Assembly: GCF_003236175.1 (NCBI RefSeq) | Contig: NZ_QKTW01000016.1 | Span: forward strand, 252,482 to 316,481 | DNA length: 64,000 nt | Reading direction: 5' to 3' | Origin: Taibaiella soli | GTDB lineage: Bacteria; Bacteroidota; Bacteroidia; Chitinophagales; Chitinophagaceae | Part shown: in pieces, positions 43,013 through 52,945 of the stretch | Position numbering within the stretch: position 1 is the stretch's first letter | Layout of the letters: the number at the start of each line of letters is the position of its first letter | The notes under the pieces: model-generated | The model's database searches: none | What the model saw: the letters and a program-made list of their open reading frames with translations, nothing else | Told to the model about the DNA's origin: nothing | Position numbers and translations under genes: made by a program

Positions 43013-44761
43013 TTAGTTTTTCGAAGAAACTGAATCCATCGGAGCGGTTGGGGTTGCGTTTGCAACAGGAGGTTGCATTGTTTTTGCCTGATTTTTTTTC
43101 TCCATTGCCTCTTTTGCTTTCAGTCCAAAATCTATCAAAACCAACAGGCTGTTTTCGTCTTTATTGGCAAAATTGACCGTGATGTGACTTTGTGACGCGC
43201 TTCCTTTAAACTCGCCACCATTCATTGATACATTGGTTATGAGTTTACGGGCTTCTTCTGCAATCGCTGCATCATTAGGATCTGTTCCTGCAGGCAGGGC
43301 AACGTTTTGTGCGATGGACTGGACATCCATAAACATCCCGAAAGGATGGCCGTAAATAGATTGTTTTACCACGTCTGGCATTTTATCTGACTTGAATTTG
43401 CCATCGAGGAAATTTTTGGCTGTTTCAGCGTCTTTCGCAAGGACGATAAATTCTTTGTTGAGTGAAAGAACCGGAGAATGTTCGCCAGCCATGCCAAATG
43501 TATAGGTATCTGTTCCTGCTGGTTTAAGAATTTCATTGGTAACGGCCATTTTTACAAACTTGTCAATTGCAGATCTTTTGTTGATCTTCATCGCAAAGAG
43601 GTAGTTCATTTGGGGCATTGTGATTGACGCCGTAGTATCTGGAACAGACATTTTGAAATCTGTCAGTTCATACGCCATTTCGCCCGTAAAAGCATCGGAG
43701 ATATCATCAAATGAAAGTTGTTGACTCATCAGTCCGATATTTACAAAACTGATGACACCCGTTTTTTCCAGTATCATTTTAAGGCCTTTCGGGGTAATCT
43801 TGCCCGACGCGATCAGGTTTACGTTTTGTGCCGGAAAGCGGTCCAGCAGCTCTTTGCTCACATCACCTTTTGCCAGTTCGCTGTAAGCTTCTTTCATGTC
43901 GGATGAGACAAAGTGAAGCATATCGCCGTTGATCGCACCTTTGTCAAAGCTGAAACCTGCGGCCAGTGCAGCATCTTTCCAGAGCGGGCTCACGTTCACT
44001 CCGAGGGCGCCGGCGCTCATATATTGGTTCATCAGTCGGTCGTAGTTGACCCAAACACTGATATCGTGATTTTCTTTTTCAAGGGTGGCAAAACGTTTAT
44101 CGTTGACGATAGAGTTGTCTTTCGTAACAGCAAATGCTTTGTCCATTTCAGATGCCATGATGGTTTCATCGTCTACAATGTGTGGCATTTTTGCAGATGG
44201 CATCACAGTGGTGCCCGTGCTGTCTATAGTAATAGCGTTGTTGTATTGATTCGCCATATCTTCTGCAGAGCCACCTTTGTGCAGCATTTCGAAGATAAGA
44301 AGCTCGTTATTCCACGCAGCATAAAGGCCAGTTGTAAGATGGGCTTCTTTGCGGTCTTTCACCGTTTTAATCACAGCTTGCGGAAAAGATGTTTTTACAT
44401 AAGCTTCCCATTCAGAAACATTGGAAAGCGGAATAAGTCCGGTAATACGGTTGTAGCCCGAGCTGCGGTTGTCGGTCATTACATAAGTATACATTGTGCT
44501 CATAGTTTTGATACCGGCTTTGTCCAGCCCTTTCGCTGCATCTTTAGATTGCTGTTCTTTCAGTCGGTCCAGAATTTTACTGCCTACGATGGCATTCCAG
44601 GCTACCTTTTTGCCGAGTTCTTTCGTGTTGAGGCCAATTACAACAGAGGCGTCTTTGGGAATGTAACGCGCATGCTCTGGTATACTGCTGCAGGAGCTGA
44701 GGAAGACGCACAAGGTTGCTGCAATTAAAAGCAGGCTTCCGGTGATTCGAGTCATTTTCAT
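43013..44761 (-). CDS. DUF4836 family lipoprotein
   Basis: A 582-residue lipoprotein (lipobox FLSSC at about residue 24). The mature start SSIPEHARYIPKDASVVIGLNTKELGKKVAWNAIVGSKIL is the characteristic N-terminus of DUF4836, a Bacteroidota envelope family of unknown role. The rest repeats domains of alternating strands and helices. The C-terminal tail is Pro/Ala/Thr-rich (TMQPPVANATPTAPMDS). Next on the minus strand, 100 bases upstream, lies the DUF3127 gene. Confidence 0.88.
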   Translation of the reverse strand: MKMTRITGSLLLIAATLCVFLSSCSSIPEHARYIPKDASVVIGLNTKELGKKVAWNAIVGSKILDRLKEQQSKDAAKGLDKAGIKTMSTMYTYVMTDNRSSGYNRITGLIPLSNVSEWEAYVKTSFPQAVIKTVKDRKEAHLTTGLYAAWNNELLIFEMLHKGGSAEDMANQYNNAITIDSTGTTVMPSAKMPHIVDDETIMASEMDKAFAVTKDNSIVNDKRFATLEKENHDISVWVNYDRLMNQYMSAGALGVNVSPLWKDAALAAGFSFDKGAINGDMLHFVSSDMKEAYSELAKGDVSKELLDRFPAQNVNLIASGKITPKGLKMILEKTGVISFVNIGLMSQQLSFDDISDAFTGEMAYELTDFKMSVPDTTASITMPQMNYLFAMKINKRSAIDKFVKMAVTNEILKPAGTDTYTFGMAGEHSPVLSLNKEFIVLAKDAETAKNFLDGKFKSDKMPDVVKQSIYGHPFGMFMDVQSIAQNVALPAGTDPNDAAIAEEARKLITNVSMNGGEFKGSASQSHITVNFANKDENSLLVLIDFGLKAKEAMEKKNQAKTMQPPVANATPTAPMDSVSSKN

Positions 44762-44861
44762 AAAAGGATTGTTTTTGTTTTCCTATAAAGTGCAACGCCC
44801 CATTTGAGTAAATGGGGCGATTGACACATGAGGTTTATGATTTTATCTTCAAGAGAAAATT

Positions 44862-45362
44862 TTAGAATGGCAGGTCGTCTACGCTTTCTGGAGACGGATT
44901 GTAGAAATTGCCGTTACCGCCATTGTTGCCGGCATTTTGATTCATGCCCTGGTTGTAGTTGCCACCGTTGTTATAACCGCCGCCGTTGTTGTTGTAGCCG
45001 CCGTTATTGCCGTTGTAACCATTGTTCATTGGCTGAGACTGCTGTTGCATTCCGCCGTTGTTCATGCCTGCTGCAGCTGGCTCAATGCGCCATGCATCCA
45101 GATTGGTGATGAAGTTTACTTTACCATCTTTTTCCCAACGGTTGCCTTTGATATTAAAGCTTACTTTGATTGGGTCACCTTCATTAAAACGGTCCAGGAT
45201 ATCACATTTATTTTGTACCAACTGCATTTTGGCGTAGTTGGTGTAAACATTTCCGTTGATTTCTTCAGAAAGCTCCATCACAAACTCGCGCTTACGGAAA
45301 CGGTCGTTAACCTGCTGTGCATCATACTTAACGTGGAGCTTACCAATAACTTCTAAACTCAT
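44862..45362 (-). CDS. DUF3127 protein (SSB-like, OB fold)
   Basis: A 166-residue protein of the DUF3127 family, distantly SSB-like. The OB-type core (about 1-95) includes GKLHVKYDAQQVNDRFRKREFVMELSEE, a LVQNKCDILDRFNEGDPIKVSFNIKG strand region and WRIEP. A long Gly/Asn/Gln-rich linker follows (about 100-150), and the end is SPESVDDLPF. That acidic tip with terminal Pro-Phe resembles the SSB protein-interaction tail (DDDIPF). It is not the main SSB by sequence. tRNA-His lies upstream, separated by a terminator. Confidence 0.85.
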   Translation of the reverse strand: MSLEVIGKLHVKYDAQQVNDRFRKREFVMELSEEINGNVYTNYAKMQLVQNKCDILDRFNEGDPIKVSFNIKGNRWEKDGKVNFITNLDAWRIEPAAAGMNNGGMQQQSQPMNNGYNGNNGGYNNNGGGYNNGGNYNQGMNQNAGNNGGNGNFYNPSPESVDDLPF

Positions 45363-45473
45363 TTTAATAACTTTTAATAATGAAACTTAATTTTAATTGT
45401 CACAAAGATATTGAATATAAACACAGAATATGATTTACGGAAATCGGGAAGAGATTTTTTTAAGAGAAGGGAT

Positions 45474-45510
45474 AAAAAAGAAAAAGCTGCCCGTTTTGCA
45501 GGCAGCTTTT
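45474..45510 (-). terminator. Rho-independent terminator of tRNA-His
   Basis: AAAAGCTGCC / GGCAGCTTTT stem with a CGTTTTGCA-type loop and T-rich tail on the minus strand, ending 12 bases from the tRNA 3' end. Confidence 0.85.
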
Positions 45511-45521
45511 GAAGACGTTTG

Positions 45522-45596
<75 letters not shown>

Positions 45597-45762
45597 GTCT
45601 GTTTTTCAGGAAGGCAAATGTACGATAAAAGTCCAGAAACAAAAGCTTCTTGAATAAATTTTTATAAAACAGGACATATTTTTATTTTGTAAAATCGTGA
45701 AAGGGAATAGATAGTGACATAGAAACGAAAACATTTTAACAATTTTTCCATCAGGTTGCTAT

Positions 45763-45770
45763 TATATTTG
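45763..45770 (+). promoter_or_regulatory. Predicted -7 box of the OMP gene
   Basis: TATATTTG, 17 bases before the ATG at 45788. Confidence 0.4.
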
Positions 45771-45787
45771 CGCACTAATTTTTCTTT

Positions 45788-46501
45788 ATGAAGAAATGCT
45801 TTGCCTTATTGGCCTTGCTTATTGTGCAGACAGCACATGTTTTTGCACAAGACACGGATGGCCCTAACAAGCAAACCGAAATACAAAAGCCGTCTCGCGA
45901 CTTCGTGATGCTGCAGTTTACCTATAATGGCTGGGCTGGAAAGCCGGATAGCATTAAAACCGGTGGCTTTAGCAGAGGTTTCAACGGATATGTATGTTAT
46001 GATTTTCCGCTCGGTAAGAAAAAATCAAACTTCAGCTTTGCCGCCGGAATTGGTATCAGTACCGCAAGCATCTATCTGGACAATCAGCAAATTAACTTTA
46101 CCGACACAGGAACGAAAGGTGATCAGGTAAGTTTTTCAGCAGAAAGTAAAGACTACAACAAATATAAAATCACTACAGCGTATCTGACTGCGCCGTTTGA
46201 GCTCCGTTATTTCGCCAATAAAAATAACCGTAACAAGGGCTTTAAAGCGGCAATTGGTATGACGGTAGGAACATTGGTAGGAGCGCACACGAAAGGTGTG
46301 TATAAAGTGGATGGCACGAAAGTGGCAGACAAGGTAAATACTAAACGCTACATTCAGCCTTGGTCTTTTGCCGGTACAGCACGCATTGGCTGGGGCAACT
46401 TTTCTATTTTCGGAACGTACAACTTCACAACCTTATTTAAAGAAGGGCAAGGGCCGGACGTGACGCCTTATGCAGTGGGGCTGTGTGTTACCGGGCTGTA
46501 A
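45788..46501 (+). CDS. Outer membrane beta-barrel protein (PorT/OmpA-barrel-like)
   Basis: A 237-residue exported protein. The signal peptide MKKCFALLALLIVQTAHVFA is followed by DTDGPNKQTEIQKPSRDFVMLQFTYNGW and about eight amphipathic strands typical of a small barrel (SNFSFAAGIGISTASIYLDN; ITTAYLTAPFELRYFANKNNRNKGFKAAIGMTVGTLVGAHTKGVYKVDG). The last strand ends TPYAVGLCVTGL. It belongs to the broad outer-membrane beta-barrel group of Bacteroidota; the specific function is unknown. Confidence 0.8.
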   Translation: MKKCFALLALLIVQTAHVFAQDTDGPNKQTEIQKPSRDFVMLQFTYNGWAGKPDSIKTGGFSRGFNGYVCYDFPLGKKKSNFSFAAGIGISTASIYLDNQQINFTDTGTKGDQVSFSAESKDYNKYKITTAYLTAPFELRYFANKNNRNKGFKAAIGMTVGTLVGAHTKGVYKVDGTKVADKVNTKRYIQPWSFAGTARIGWGNFSIFGTYNFTTLFKEGQGPDVTPYAVGLCVTGL

Positions 46502-46523
46502 GTCAAAAAATATTCTAGTATAC

Positions 46524-46561
46524 AAAAAGCGTTTGTCTCGATGAGGCAAACGCTTTTTTAT
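46524..46561 (+). terminator. Rho-independent terminator after the OMP gene
   Basis: AAAAAGCGTTTGTCTC / GAGGCAAACGCTTTTT with a GAT loop, then T; strong and suited to both strands. Confidence 0.9.
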
Positions 46562-46582
46562 TTCAAGATAAAAAGTCAAACT

Positions 46583-46613
46583 GTGAGTTGTGAACTGGCA
46601 ACTTACCACTCAC
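46583..46613. repeat. Dispersed repeat unit between the OMP gene and rnz
   Basis: GTGAGTTGTGAACTGGCAAC and onward to CCACTCAC; its reverse complement matches the left part of 34672-34699 at 18 of the first 21 bases. Confidence 0.6.
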
Positions 46614-46624
46614 AAAATCTATCA

Positions 46625-47527
46625 TTAGATCTCATACGCGACCCCTTCCTGCGTCACCAGCACATTCGGAAAAATAGCGGCAGCTTCCTCGCGGAACTGG
46701 TCGAGTTCTTTGTATTTCGAAGAGAAATGACCGAGCAGCAATTGTTTGGCATTTGCCTTCAGGGCTACTTCGGCAGCTTCCATTGAAGTGCTGTGGAAGC
46801 GGGCATGGGCTTTTTCAACCTCAGCGTGTACATAAGTACATTCATGATAGATTGTGTCGGCGTCCATGATGTATGGAAGGTAGGATTCGGAATACCTTGT
46901 GTCGGCGCAAAATGCGTACTTTCTCGGAGAAGGCCCGTCTTCTGTCACCCATTCGTTTTTAACCACAGACCCATCTTTTTGGGTATAATCTTCCCCGGCT
47001 TTTAGGCGGTCATAGAAGTAAGCAGGAATTTCGTATTCTCTGCAGCGTTCCGGATCTATTTTGCGACCACGGGTTTTGCGTTCTATGAGAAAGCCGTGGC
47101 AGGGAATGCGATGCTCTACCGGGAAACAGCTTACTTTGAAGAACTCATTTTCAGTAAGTAGTGCGGCGCCTTCTGGCAATGGATGAAAGTAATAAGGGAA
47201 AGCAAGTACGGTTTCCGCCACATCGAAAATCTGTTGCATGATCGATTCCAGCCCTGCGGGGCCAAAAACGTGGAGCGGGGCAGTTCGCCCAAGTAAGCTC
47301 ATACTGTTTACCAGGCCCGGAAGCCCGAAGTAATGATCGCCGTGTAAGTGACTGATAAAGATGTTTTCCAGTTTGCGCCAGCGAAAACCAAAGCGTTGCA
47401 TTTGTATCTGAGCGCCTTCGCCACAATCCAGCATGATCAGTCCGCCACTAATAGAGACGATCTGACAAGTGGGGTGGCGGCCAAACGCCGGCAAAGCCGA
47501 ATTATTACCGAGTATCGTTACTTTCAT
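46625..47527 (-). CDS. rnz: Ribonuclease Z
   Basis: Zinc-dependent endonuclease that trims tRNA precursors at the 3' end, required where CCA is not encoded, as in the tRNA-His here. The 300-residue protein has the metallo-beta-lactamase motif SHLHGDH (His60, His62, Asp64, His65), the YHECTYVHAEVEKAHARFHSTSMEAA segment with further metal ligands, and the LLGHFSSKY C-terminal His motif. It directly follows the STAS-domain gene (no spacer), so the two are translated as an operon. Confidence 0.95.
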   Translation of the reverse strand: MKVTILGNNSALPAFGRHPTCQIVSISGGLIMLDCGEGAQIQMQRFGFRWRKLENIFISHLHGDHYFGLPGLVNSMSLLGRTAPLHVFGPAGLESIMQQIFDVAETVLAFPYYFHPLPEGAALLTENEFFKVSCFPVEHRIPCHGFLIERKTRGRKIDPERCREYEIPAYFYDRLKAGEDYTQKDGSVVKNEWVTEDGPSPRKYAFCADTRYSESYLPYIMDADTIYHECTYVHAEVEKAHARFHSTSMEAAEVALKANAKQLLLGHFSSKYKELDQFREEAAAIFPNVLVTQEGVAYEI

Positions 47528-47902
47528 CTATTCTTCATTAAACAAATCTCGTTCCAGTATTTCCATATTCACAATATCTACAGCTTCAATCAATGTTGGT
47601 GCGATATTGAGTGTAAGGTGCAGCTGTTCCTGTTTCATTTTTTGCATCACATTGTCTTGTACATGAATGAAAACCAGCGACTGGCCGGAAGTATATGCGT
47701 GTTCATACAGATCAAGGAGCTTTGGGAAGCATGCCGTATCGGCATCTTTGCAGGCCTGTAAGTCAATAATGAAATTGGCGGCAGAACTTTCCTGCAGTTT
47801 TTGGCACTCGTCCGTTATCTGGTCTGCTAAATTGGCATTTAAAAGCGGTTCGACCGGCGTTATTAGCGTATAATTACTCTTGGTATCAATTTTGAAATCC
47901 AT
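47528..47902 (-). CDS. STAS domain protein (anti-sigma factor antagonist-like)
   Basis: A 124-residue STAS-fold protein of the SpoIIAA type: YTLITPVEPLLNANLADQITDECQKLQESSAANFIIDLQACKDADTACFPKLLDLYEHAYTSGQSLVFIHVQ. The position that holds the phospho-accepting Ser in anti-anti-sigma factors (D-[ST]-S-G-x) reads DADTACF here, so a Thr or a non-phosphorylatable state is possible. It overlaps no other gene but abuts rnz with zero spacer, suggesting coupled expression. Confidence 0.8.
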   Translation of the reverse strand: MDFKIDTKSNYTLITPVEPLLNANLADQITDECQKLQESSAANFIIDLQACKDADTACFPKLLDLYEHAYTSGQSLVFIHVQDNVMQKMKQEQLHLTLNIAPTLIEAVDIVNMEILERDLFNEE

Positions 47903-48100
47903 AAATAAGGGACCGTGTTTTTAAAATGGCAGTGCGGTAAAAATTGATCTTAAAAATAGCATTTCTATACAATAGTTTCTTTCGTACATTTAAGTTAGAG
48001 ACTTGCAGCAAAGCTACATAAGAACAATACAGTTATAGCTAAGTCCAATAGAAAAACAACATCCCTTATCGTTAACTTTATTAAAACAAGGACCTGATTC

Positions 48101-50644
48101 ATGGATTCTAATTTCTCACCAAAGGTTAAAGAAATCATTTCTTACAGCAGAGAGGAAGCACTCCGGTTGGGCAATGATTTTATTGGCACAGAGCATCTGT
48201 TGCTCGGTCTGATTCGCGAAGGCGACGGACTTGCCGTAAGGGTTCTCCAAAGTATGCAGGTAGACCTGTATGATTTGCGAAAAGAGCTAGAGATGGCCAT
48301 AAAGGATAAGAACAATAAACCAATGGCCAATATCAATAGCCTGCCGCTTACCAAACAAGCCGAAAAGGTGATTCGTATTACGGTGCTTGAAGCAAAAGCG
48401 CTGAAAAGCCCGACGGTTGAAACGGAGCACTTAATGTTGTCTATTCTTAAGAACAAGGAAAACGTAGCCACTCAAATATTGCATCAATATGATGTTGACT
48501 ATGACCGGTTCAAGAATGAACTGAGCATCTTGCAAGGCCATGCGCCAACCGCTGATTATGGCAGCGACCCGGGATCTGAAGAGTTTGAAGAAGATGATGA
48601 ACGTCGCCAGTTTCAGCAGCGCAGACCAGCAGGTAATGCGAAGTCTAAGACGCCTGTGCTCGACAATTTTGGCCGCGACATCACTAAGCTCGCAGAAATG
48701 GGCAACCTCGATCCCATTGTTGGTCGTGAAGAAGAGATCGAACGCGTATCTCAGATTCTTTCACGCCGCAAGAAAAACAATCCGATTCTCATTGGGGAAC
48801 CGGGCGTAGGTAAAACAGCGATTGTAGAAGGGCTCGCACTTCGTATCGTACAGCGCAAAGTATCGCGCGTATTGTTCGATAAACGTGTGATCAGCCTCGA
48901 TCTTGCAGCGCTGGTAGCCGGTACCAAATATCGTGGCCAGTTCGAAGAACGCATGAAAGCAATCATGAACGAGCTGGAAAAAAACCGCGATGTAATTCTG
49001 TTCATTGACGAAATCCATACCATTGTAGGTGCGGGTGGTGCTTCCGGTTCGCTGGACGCTTCCAACATCTTCAAGCCGGCACTGGCTCGGGGAGATCTCC
49101 AATGTATCGGTGCTTCGACGCTGGATGAGTATCGTATGTACATCGAAAAAGATGGCGCACTCGATCGTCGTTTCCAGAAAGTAATGGTAGATCCGCCAAG
49201 TGTGGATGAAACGATTACGATTTTGAACAACATCCGCTCTAAGTACGAAGAGTTTCACAACGTTTCCTACGATCAGGAAGCAATTGAAGCCTGCGTAAAG
49301 CTCAGCGACCGTTACATGACCGACCGCCTGCTGCCAGACAAAGCCATTGATGTAATGGACGAAGTTGGCGCACGCGTTCACCTTAAGAACATCAACGTAC
49401 CTCAAAATATCCTTGAGCTCGAAAAGAAAATCGAGGATATCAAACAGGAAAAAAACAAGGTTGTAAAAAGCCAGCGTTTCGAAGAGGCTGCTGCGCTTCG
49501 TGATAAGGAAAAAAGACTGGGCGAAGAGCTTGAAAAAGCTAAAGCAGACTGGGAAGAAGAAGCAAAGAATAAACGTTATCCGATTCACGAAGAAGATATC
49601 GCTGAAGTTGTAAGCATGATGACTGGCATTCCGGTAATGCGCATGGTGGAAGCTGAAAGTGCGAAACTGCGCCGCATGGGTGAAGATTTGAAAGGTGCTG
49701 TAGTCGGTCAGGACGAAGCGATCTCTAAAGTAGTAAAAGCTATTCAGCGTAACCGCGTAGGTCTGAAAGATCCACGCAAGCCGATCGGTTCCTTTATCTT
49801 CCTCGGTCCTACCGGTGTTGGTAAAACAGAACTGGCGCGCGCTCTGGCCCGTTACATGTTCGACAGTGAAGATGCATTGATCCGTGTAGACATGAGTGAG
49901 TATATGGAAAAATTCTCCCTCAGTCGCTTGATTGGCGCGCCTCCAGGATATGTTGGTTACGAAGAAGGTGGTCAGCTGACAGAAAAAGTACGTCGTAAAC
50001 CATACTCTGTAGTGTTGCTCGATGAAATCGAAAAAGCACACCCGGATATCTTCAACATCATGTTGCAAGTATTGGACGACGGACAATTGACAGATGGCTT
50101 AGGTCGTAAAGTGGATTTCAAAAACACGCTGATCATTATGACGTCAAACATTGGTGTTCGCCAATTGAAAGACTTCGGTGATGGTGTTGGTTTCGCAACC
50201 TCTGCAAAAGCAGTGGCAGCAGAAGATTCAACACGCGGTGTAATTGAGAAAGCACTAAAACGTACCTTCTCTCCAGAGTTCTTGAATCGCATTGATGATG
50301 TCGTTATCTTCAATTCACTGGATCAGGGCCATATCAACCAGATCATTGACATCATTATGAAAGATGTAATGAAACGTTTGAACACGCTCGGATTCGGTTT
50401 GGAACTTACTGACGGTGCTAAAAAGTATATTGCTGAAAAAGGCTATGACCAGGCATTTGGTGCAAGACCACTGCACAGAGCCATTCAGAAATATCTGGAA
50501 GATCCGTTGGCCGAAGAGATCCTCAATCACCGGATTAAAGAAGGTGATGCTGTGATTGCAGATTATGATGAAGAAGAAAAGAAAATTGTATTTACAATTG
50601 ACCATACCCCTGCGAAGAAAGAAACAACTTCAACGCAAGAGTAG
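48101..50644 (+). CDS. clpC: ATP-dependent Clp protease ATP-binding subunit ClpC
   Basis: Double AAA+ unfoldase (847 residues) that feeds ClpP. Order: Clp N-domain (1-145), disordered acidic linker (~150-180), first AAA with Walker A GEPGVGKT (about 232-239) and [11 protein letters not shown], a UVR-like coiled middle domain (about 445-480, [23 protein letters not shown]), and a second AAA with GPTGVGKT (about 569-576), followed by [21 protein letters not shown]. The middle domain marks it as ClpC rather than ClpB. No clpP is adjacent. Confidence 0.96.
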   Translation: MDSNFSPKVKEIISYSREEALRLGNDFIGTEHLLLGLIREGDGLAVRVLQSMQVDLYDLRKELEMAIKDKNNKPMANINSLPLTKQAEKVIRITVLEAKALKSPTVETEHLMLSILKNKENVATQILHQYDVDYDRFKNELSILQGHAPTADYGSDPGSEEFEEDDERRQFQQRRPAGNAKSKTPVLDNFGRDITKLAEMGNLDPIVGREEEIERVSQILSRRKKNNPILIGEPGVGKTAIVEGLALRIVQRKVSRVLFDKRVISLDLAALVAGTKYRGQFEERMKAIMNELEKNRDVILFIDEIHTIVGAGGASGSLDASNIFKPALARGDLQCIGASTLDEYRMYIEKDGALDRRFQKVMVDPPSVDETITILNNIRSKYEEFHNVSYDQEAIEACVKLSDRYMTDRLLPDKAIDVMDEVGARVHLKNINVPQNILELEKKIEDIKQEKNKVVKSQRFEEAAALRDKEKRLGEELEKAKADWEEEAKNKRYPIHEEDIAEVVSMMTGIPVMRMVEAESAKLRRMGEDLKGAVVGQDEAISKVVKAIQRNRVGLKDPRKPIGSFIFLGPTGVGKTELARALARYMFDSEDALIRVDMSEYMEKFSLSRLIGAPPGYVGYEEGGQLTEKVRRKPYSVVLLDEIEKAHPDIFNIMLQVLDDGQLTDGLGRKVDFKNTLIIMTSNIGVRQLKDFGDGVGFATSAKAVAAEDSTRGVIEKALKRTFSPEFLNRIDDVVIFNSLDQGHINQIIDIIMKDVMKRLNTLGFGLELTDGAKKYIAEKGYDQAFGARPLHRAIQKYLEDPLAEEILNHRIKEGDAVIADYDEEEKKIVFTIDHTPAKKETTSTQE

Positions 50645-50669
50645 TATAAAAAGGATTTAGATAAATATG

Positions 50670-50702
50670 AGCGCGTCATCTAACGGTGACGCGCTTTTTT
50701 TG
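50670..50702 (+). terminator. Rho-independent terminator of clpC
   Basis: AGCGCGTCA / TGACGCGCT with a short loop and T run. Confidence 0.9.
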
Positions 50703-50738
50703 TGCAAAAGTGAAATTTCACGGAACTTGCGCCCGATT

Positions 50739-51791
50739 ATGAAGAGAACCAGAACCCTGGCCAGCGCTGCTCTTATCGCGCTGTTGTCAATTATTTTGCC
50801 GTTAAGTGTATTCGGAAAAGCCGATAAAAAAATAAAATTCATAAGCCTTCGAAGCACGCAATTAGATACCGCATCCCGGTTCGCCGGAATAAAAATTCTG
50901 AATTTTACTGCTCGCAAAGACACTATTGGTGAAGGCAACTTTGGTTTCAACGGAAGATCGACAATTTGTTTTGAACAGGCCGAAGAGTTGAATTCTTATC
51001 TATCGAAGCACCTTGTTTTCAATCCGTCAGCAAGTGATACCCTGGTTATTGCCTTATATGCTTATTGTTTCGAAATCGATCTGACAGGTGCTGGTATAAA
51101 TGCCTTTCATTTTGATGCGGATTGCTATATCGGCAGTAATGGGAAATACCGATCTGCCGGCCCGATGCGATTCTGTCGTGAAGTAAAAGATCGTAGCAAA
51201 GTAGAGGAATATATTTCGGCTGTTACAGATAGTGTTGTGGTAAAGAGAATGCTCACCAGAGGCACCGTTGATGAGCAGGTAGTTGATGAACATTTTATTC
51301 GGAATGGCAGGGCTGCCGAGATTGCGAAGATTCCGGTTTATAACGAAACAGTAAAGAGCGGGCTGTATCGCACCGCTAAAGATTTTTTCAATAATACTCC
51401 TTCGGAAACCGGTGAGATCAGATGGGTTGGCTCAGACATGATGTCGTTTAATCTGACCACAGAGGACGGCTCAAAAACCCGGATGAAGGCTAAAGAGTTC
51501 TTTGCCATCTGCGACAAAGGAACTTTGTATAAAGCTTCTGGTAAAGGTCTCGTAAAAGTGAAGTTTGTGAACAGCAACTTTTATTTTCCTGTATTGCTGA
51601 ATGGTGTTTCAGATCTCACTGCATATGACAAATATGGTGCGGGCATGGGACTTGGCAGCCTTGTATTGCTCCTGGAAAATCCGGCCAAAGAAACCAAGGC
51701 GTACAACTGCAAAATTGATTTCAGAACCGGAGCGTATTATCCGGTTTTAGCATCAGAAATGGCTTGGGAAACAACTTTGACCAAACAATAA
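50739..51791 (+). CDS. Secreted hypothetical protein, paralogue A
   Basis: A 350-residue exported protein; the signal peptide begins MKRTRTLASAALIALLSIIL and is followed by PLSVFG. Core segments TLVIALYAYCFEIDLTGAGINAFHFDADCYIG and NNTPSETGEIRWVGSDMMSFNLTTEDGSKTRMKAKEFFAICDKG have near copies in the next gene. No known family recognised. The start at 50739 is preferred because 50667 lies inside the clpC terminator region. It forms a tandem pair with 51851-52903 (59-base gap). Confidence 0.75.
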   Translation: MKRTRTLASAALIALLSIILPLSVFGKADKKIKFISLRSTQLDTASRFAGIKILNFTARKDTIGEGNFGFNGRSTICFEQAEELNSYLSKHLVFNPSASDTLVIALYAYCFEIDLTGAGINAFHFDADCYIGSNGKYRSAGPMRFCREVKDRSKVEEYISAVTDSVVVKRMLTRGTVDEQVVDEHFIRNGRAAEIAKIPVYNETVKSGLYRTAKDFFNNTPSETGEIRWVGSDMMSFNLTTEDGSKTRMKAKEFFAICDKGTLYKASGKGLVKVKFVNSNFYFPVLLNGVSDLTAYDKYGAGMGLGSLVLLLENPAKETKAYNCKIDFRTGAYYPVLASEMAWETTLTKQ

Positions 51792-51850
51792 TATATAGTA
51801 ATGCTGGGCGTTTCCTTAATAATTGGCACGCGAATTGATCTTTGGAAATC

Positions 51851-52903
51851 ATGCAAAAAATTAAAACTCTATTTAGCGCGTTGTTAAAAGCGTTGCTATT
51901 AATTATTCTGCCATTAAGTGCATTTGGCAAGTTGAATAAAGAAGTAAAATACATCGGCCTGCCGCCAGCTCAGTTGCAGACTATAGATCGATTTGCGGCT
52001 ATAAGAATCGTAGACTTCAGATCAAACAAAGATACCATTGGCGTTGGGCATTGTGGTTTGGGAAGGCCGGCGGCGATATCATTTTATCGTCCGAAAACTT
52101 TGAATTCTTACTTGTTAGAACGGATCGCCTTCAAAACATCTAAAATGGGCACGGTGCCAAAAGATACATTGGTGATTGCACTCTATGCTTACAACTTCGC
52201 AATCGATTTGCTTGGTCACGGGATTAAAGCCTTTCATTTTGATGCGGACTGTTATATCGGAGGCAATGGGAAATATAAATCTGCAGGGCCTATCAGAATT
52301 TATCACGAGGCAAGAGATTATAAAATAAGCACGGAAAATTATGTTGCCTGGATGACGGATAGTGTTATCAAAAAGGCATCACTTGCATGTTATGCATCTG
52401 ACGAAAAAGACGTAGATGAGCAGTTTATCGTAAACGGGAGAGCTGCTGAATTTGCAAAAGTTCCGGTCTATAATGAAAAGATCAAAGATGGGCTGTATCG
52501 AACTGTAAAAGATTACCTAAATAACACACCTTCAGAAACGGGAGAGATCAAATGGATTCTTTCAGATAAACTGGATTTTAATCTTATTTCTGAAAATGGA
52601 TCGAAGAGGCGAATGAAGTCTAAAGATTTTTTTCTTATCTGCGATAAAGGTCATTTGTACAAAGCCGATGGCAGTATAAATATTGCAACGGTGCTTCGGA
52701 AAGGGAATGAATATTATTTCCCGAGACGCTTTGAGGGTCCATCTACAAGAACGATAACCGAAAAATACGGGTCAATGGGGCTTTTGGGAATGGCGATGGG
52801 AAGTGCAATAGACGGTGACACAGAAATGAAACGCTACTACTGTAAGATTGACCCCAGGACGGGAGAATACTATCAGATTTTGGAGTTGGATTCTTTGTAT
52901 TAA
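51851..52903 (+). CDS. Secreted hypothetical protein, paralogue B
   Basis: A 350-residue exported protein; the signal peptide begins MQKIKTLFSALLKALLLIIL and is followed by PLSAFG. It aligns with paralogue A along its length: LVIALYAYNFAIDLLGHGIKAFHFDADCYIGGNGKYKSAGP, NTPSETGEIKWILSDKLDFNLISENGSKRRMKSKDFFLICDKG and a similar tail (YYCKIDPRTGEYYQIL). Tandem duplication is the likely origin. The start ATG 51851 is chosen over TTG 51842. Function unknown. Confidence 0.75.
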   Translation: MQKIKTLFSALLKALLLIILPLSAFGKLNKEVKYIGLPPAQLQTIDRFAAIRIVDFRSNKDTIGVGHCGLGRPAAISFYRPKTLNSYLLERIAFKTSKMGTVPKDTLVIALYAYNFAIDLLGHGIKAFHFDADCYIGGNGKYKSAGPIRIYHEARDYKISTENYVAWMTDSVIKKASLACYASDEKDVDEQFIVNGRAAEFAKVPVYNEKIKDGLYRTVKDYLNNTPSETGEIKWILSDKLDFNLISENGSKRRMKSKDFFLICDKGHLYKADGSINIATVLRKGNEYYFPRRFEGPSTRTITEKYGSMGLLGMAMGSAIDGDTEMKRYYCKIDPRTGEYYQILELDSLY

Positions 52904-52912
52904 AAGAATTTA

Positions 52913-52945
52913 AAAATCCCGGCTTACACAGCCGGGATTTTCTTT
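52913..52945. terminator. Bidirectional terminator between paralogue B and the 86-residue gene
   Basis: AAAATCCCGGCT / AGCCGGGATTTT with TACAC loop between convergent genes. Confidence 0.85.

Noticed and set aside
48761-50086. 441-codon ORF antisense to clpC
   Set aside because: Shadow of clpC codon use; no recognisable domain, while clpC is certain.
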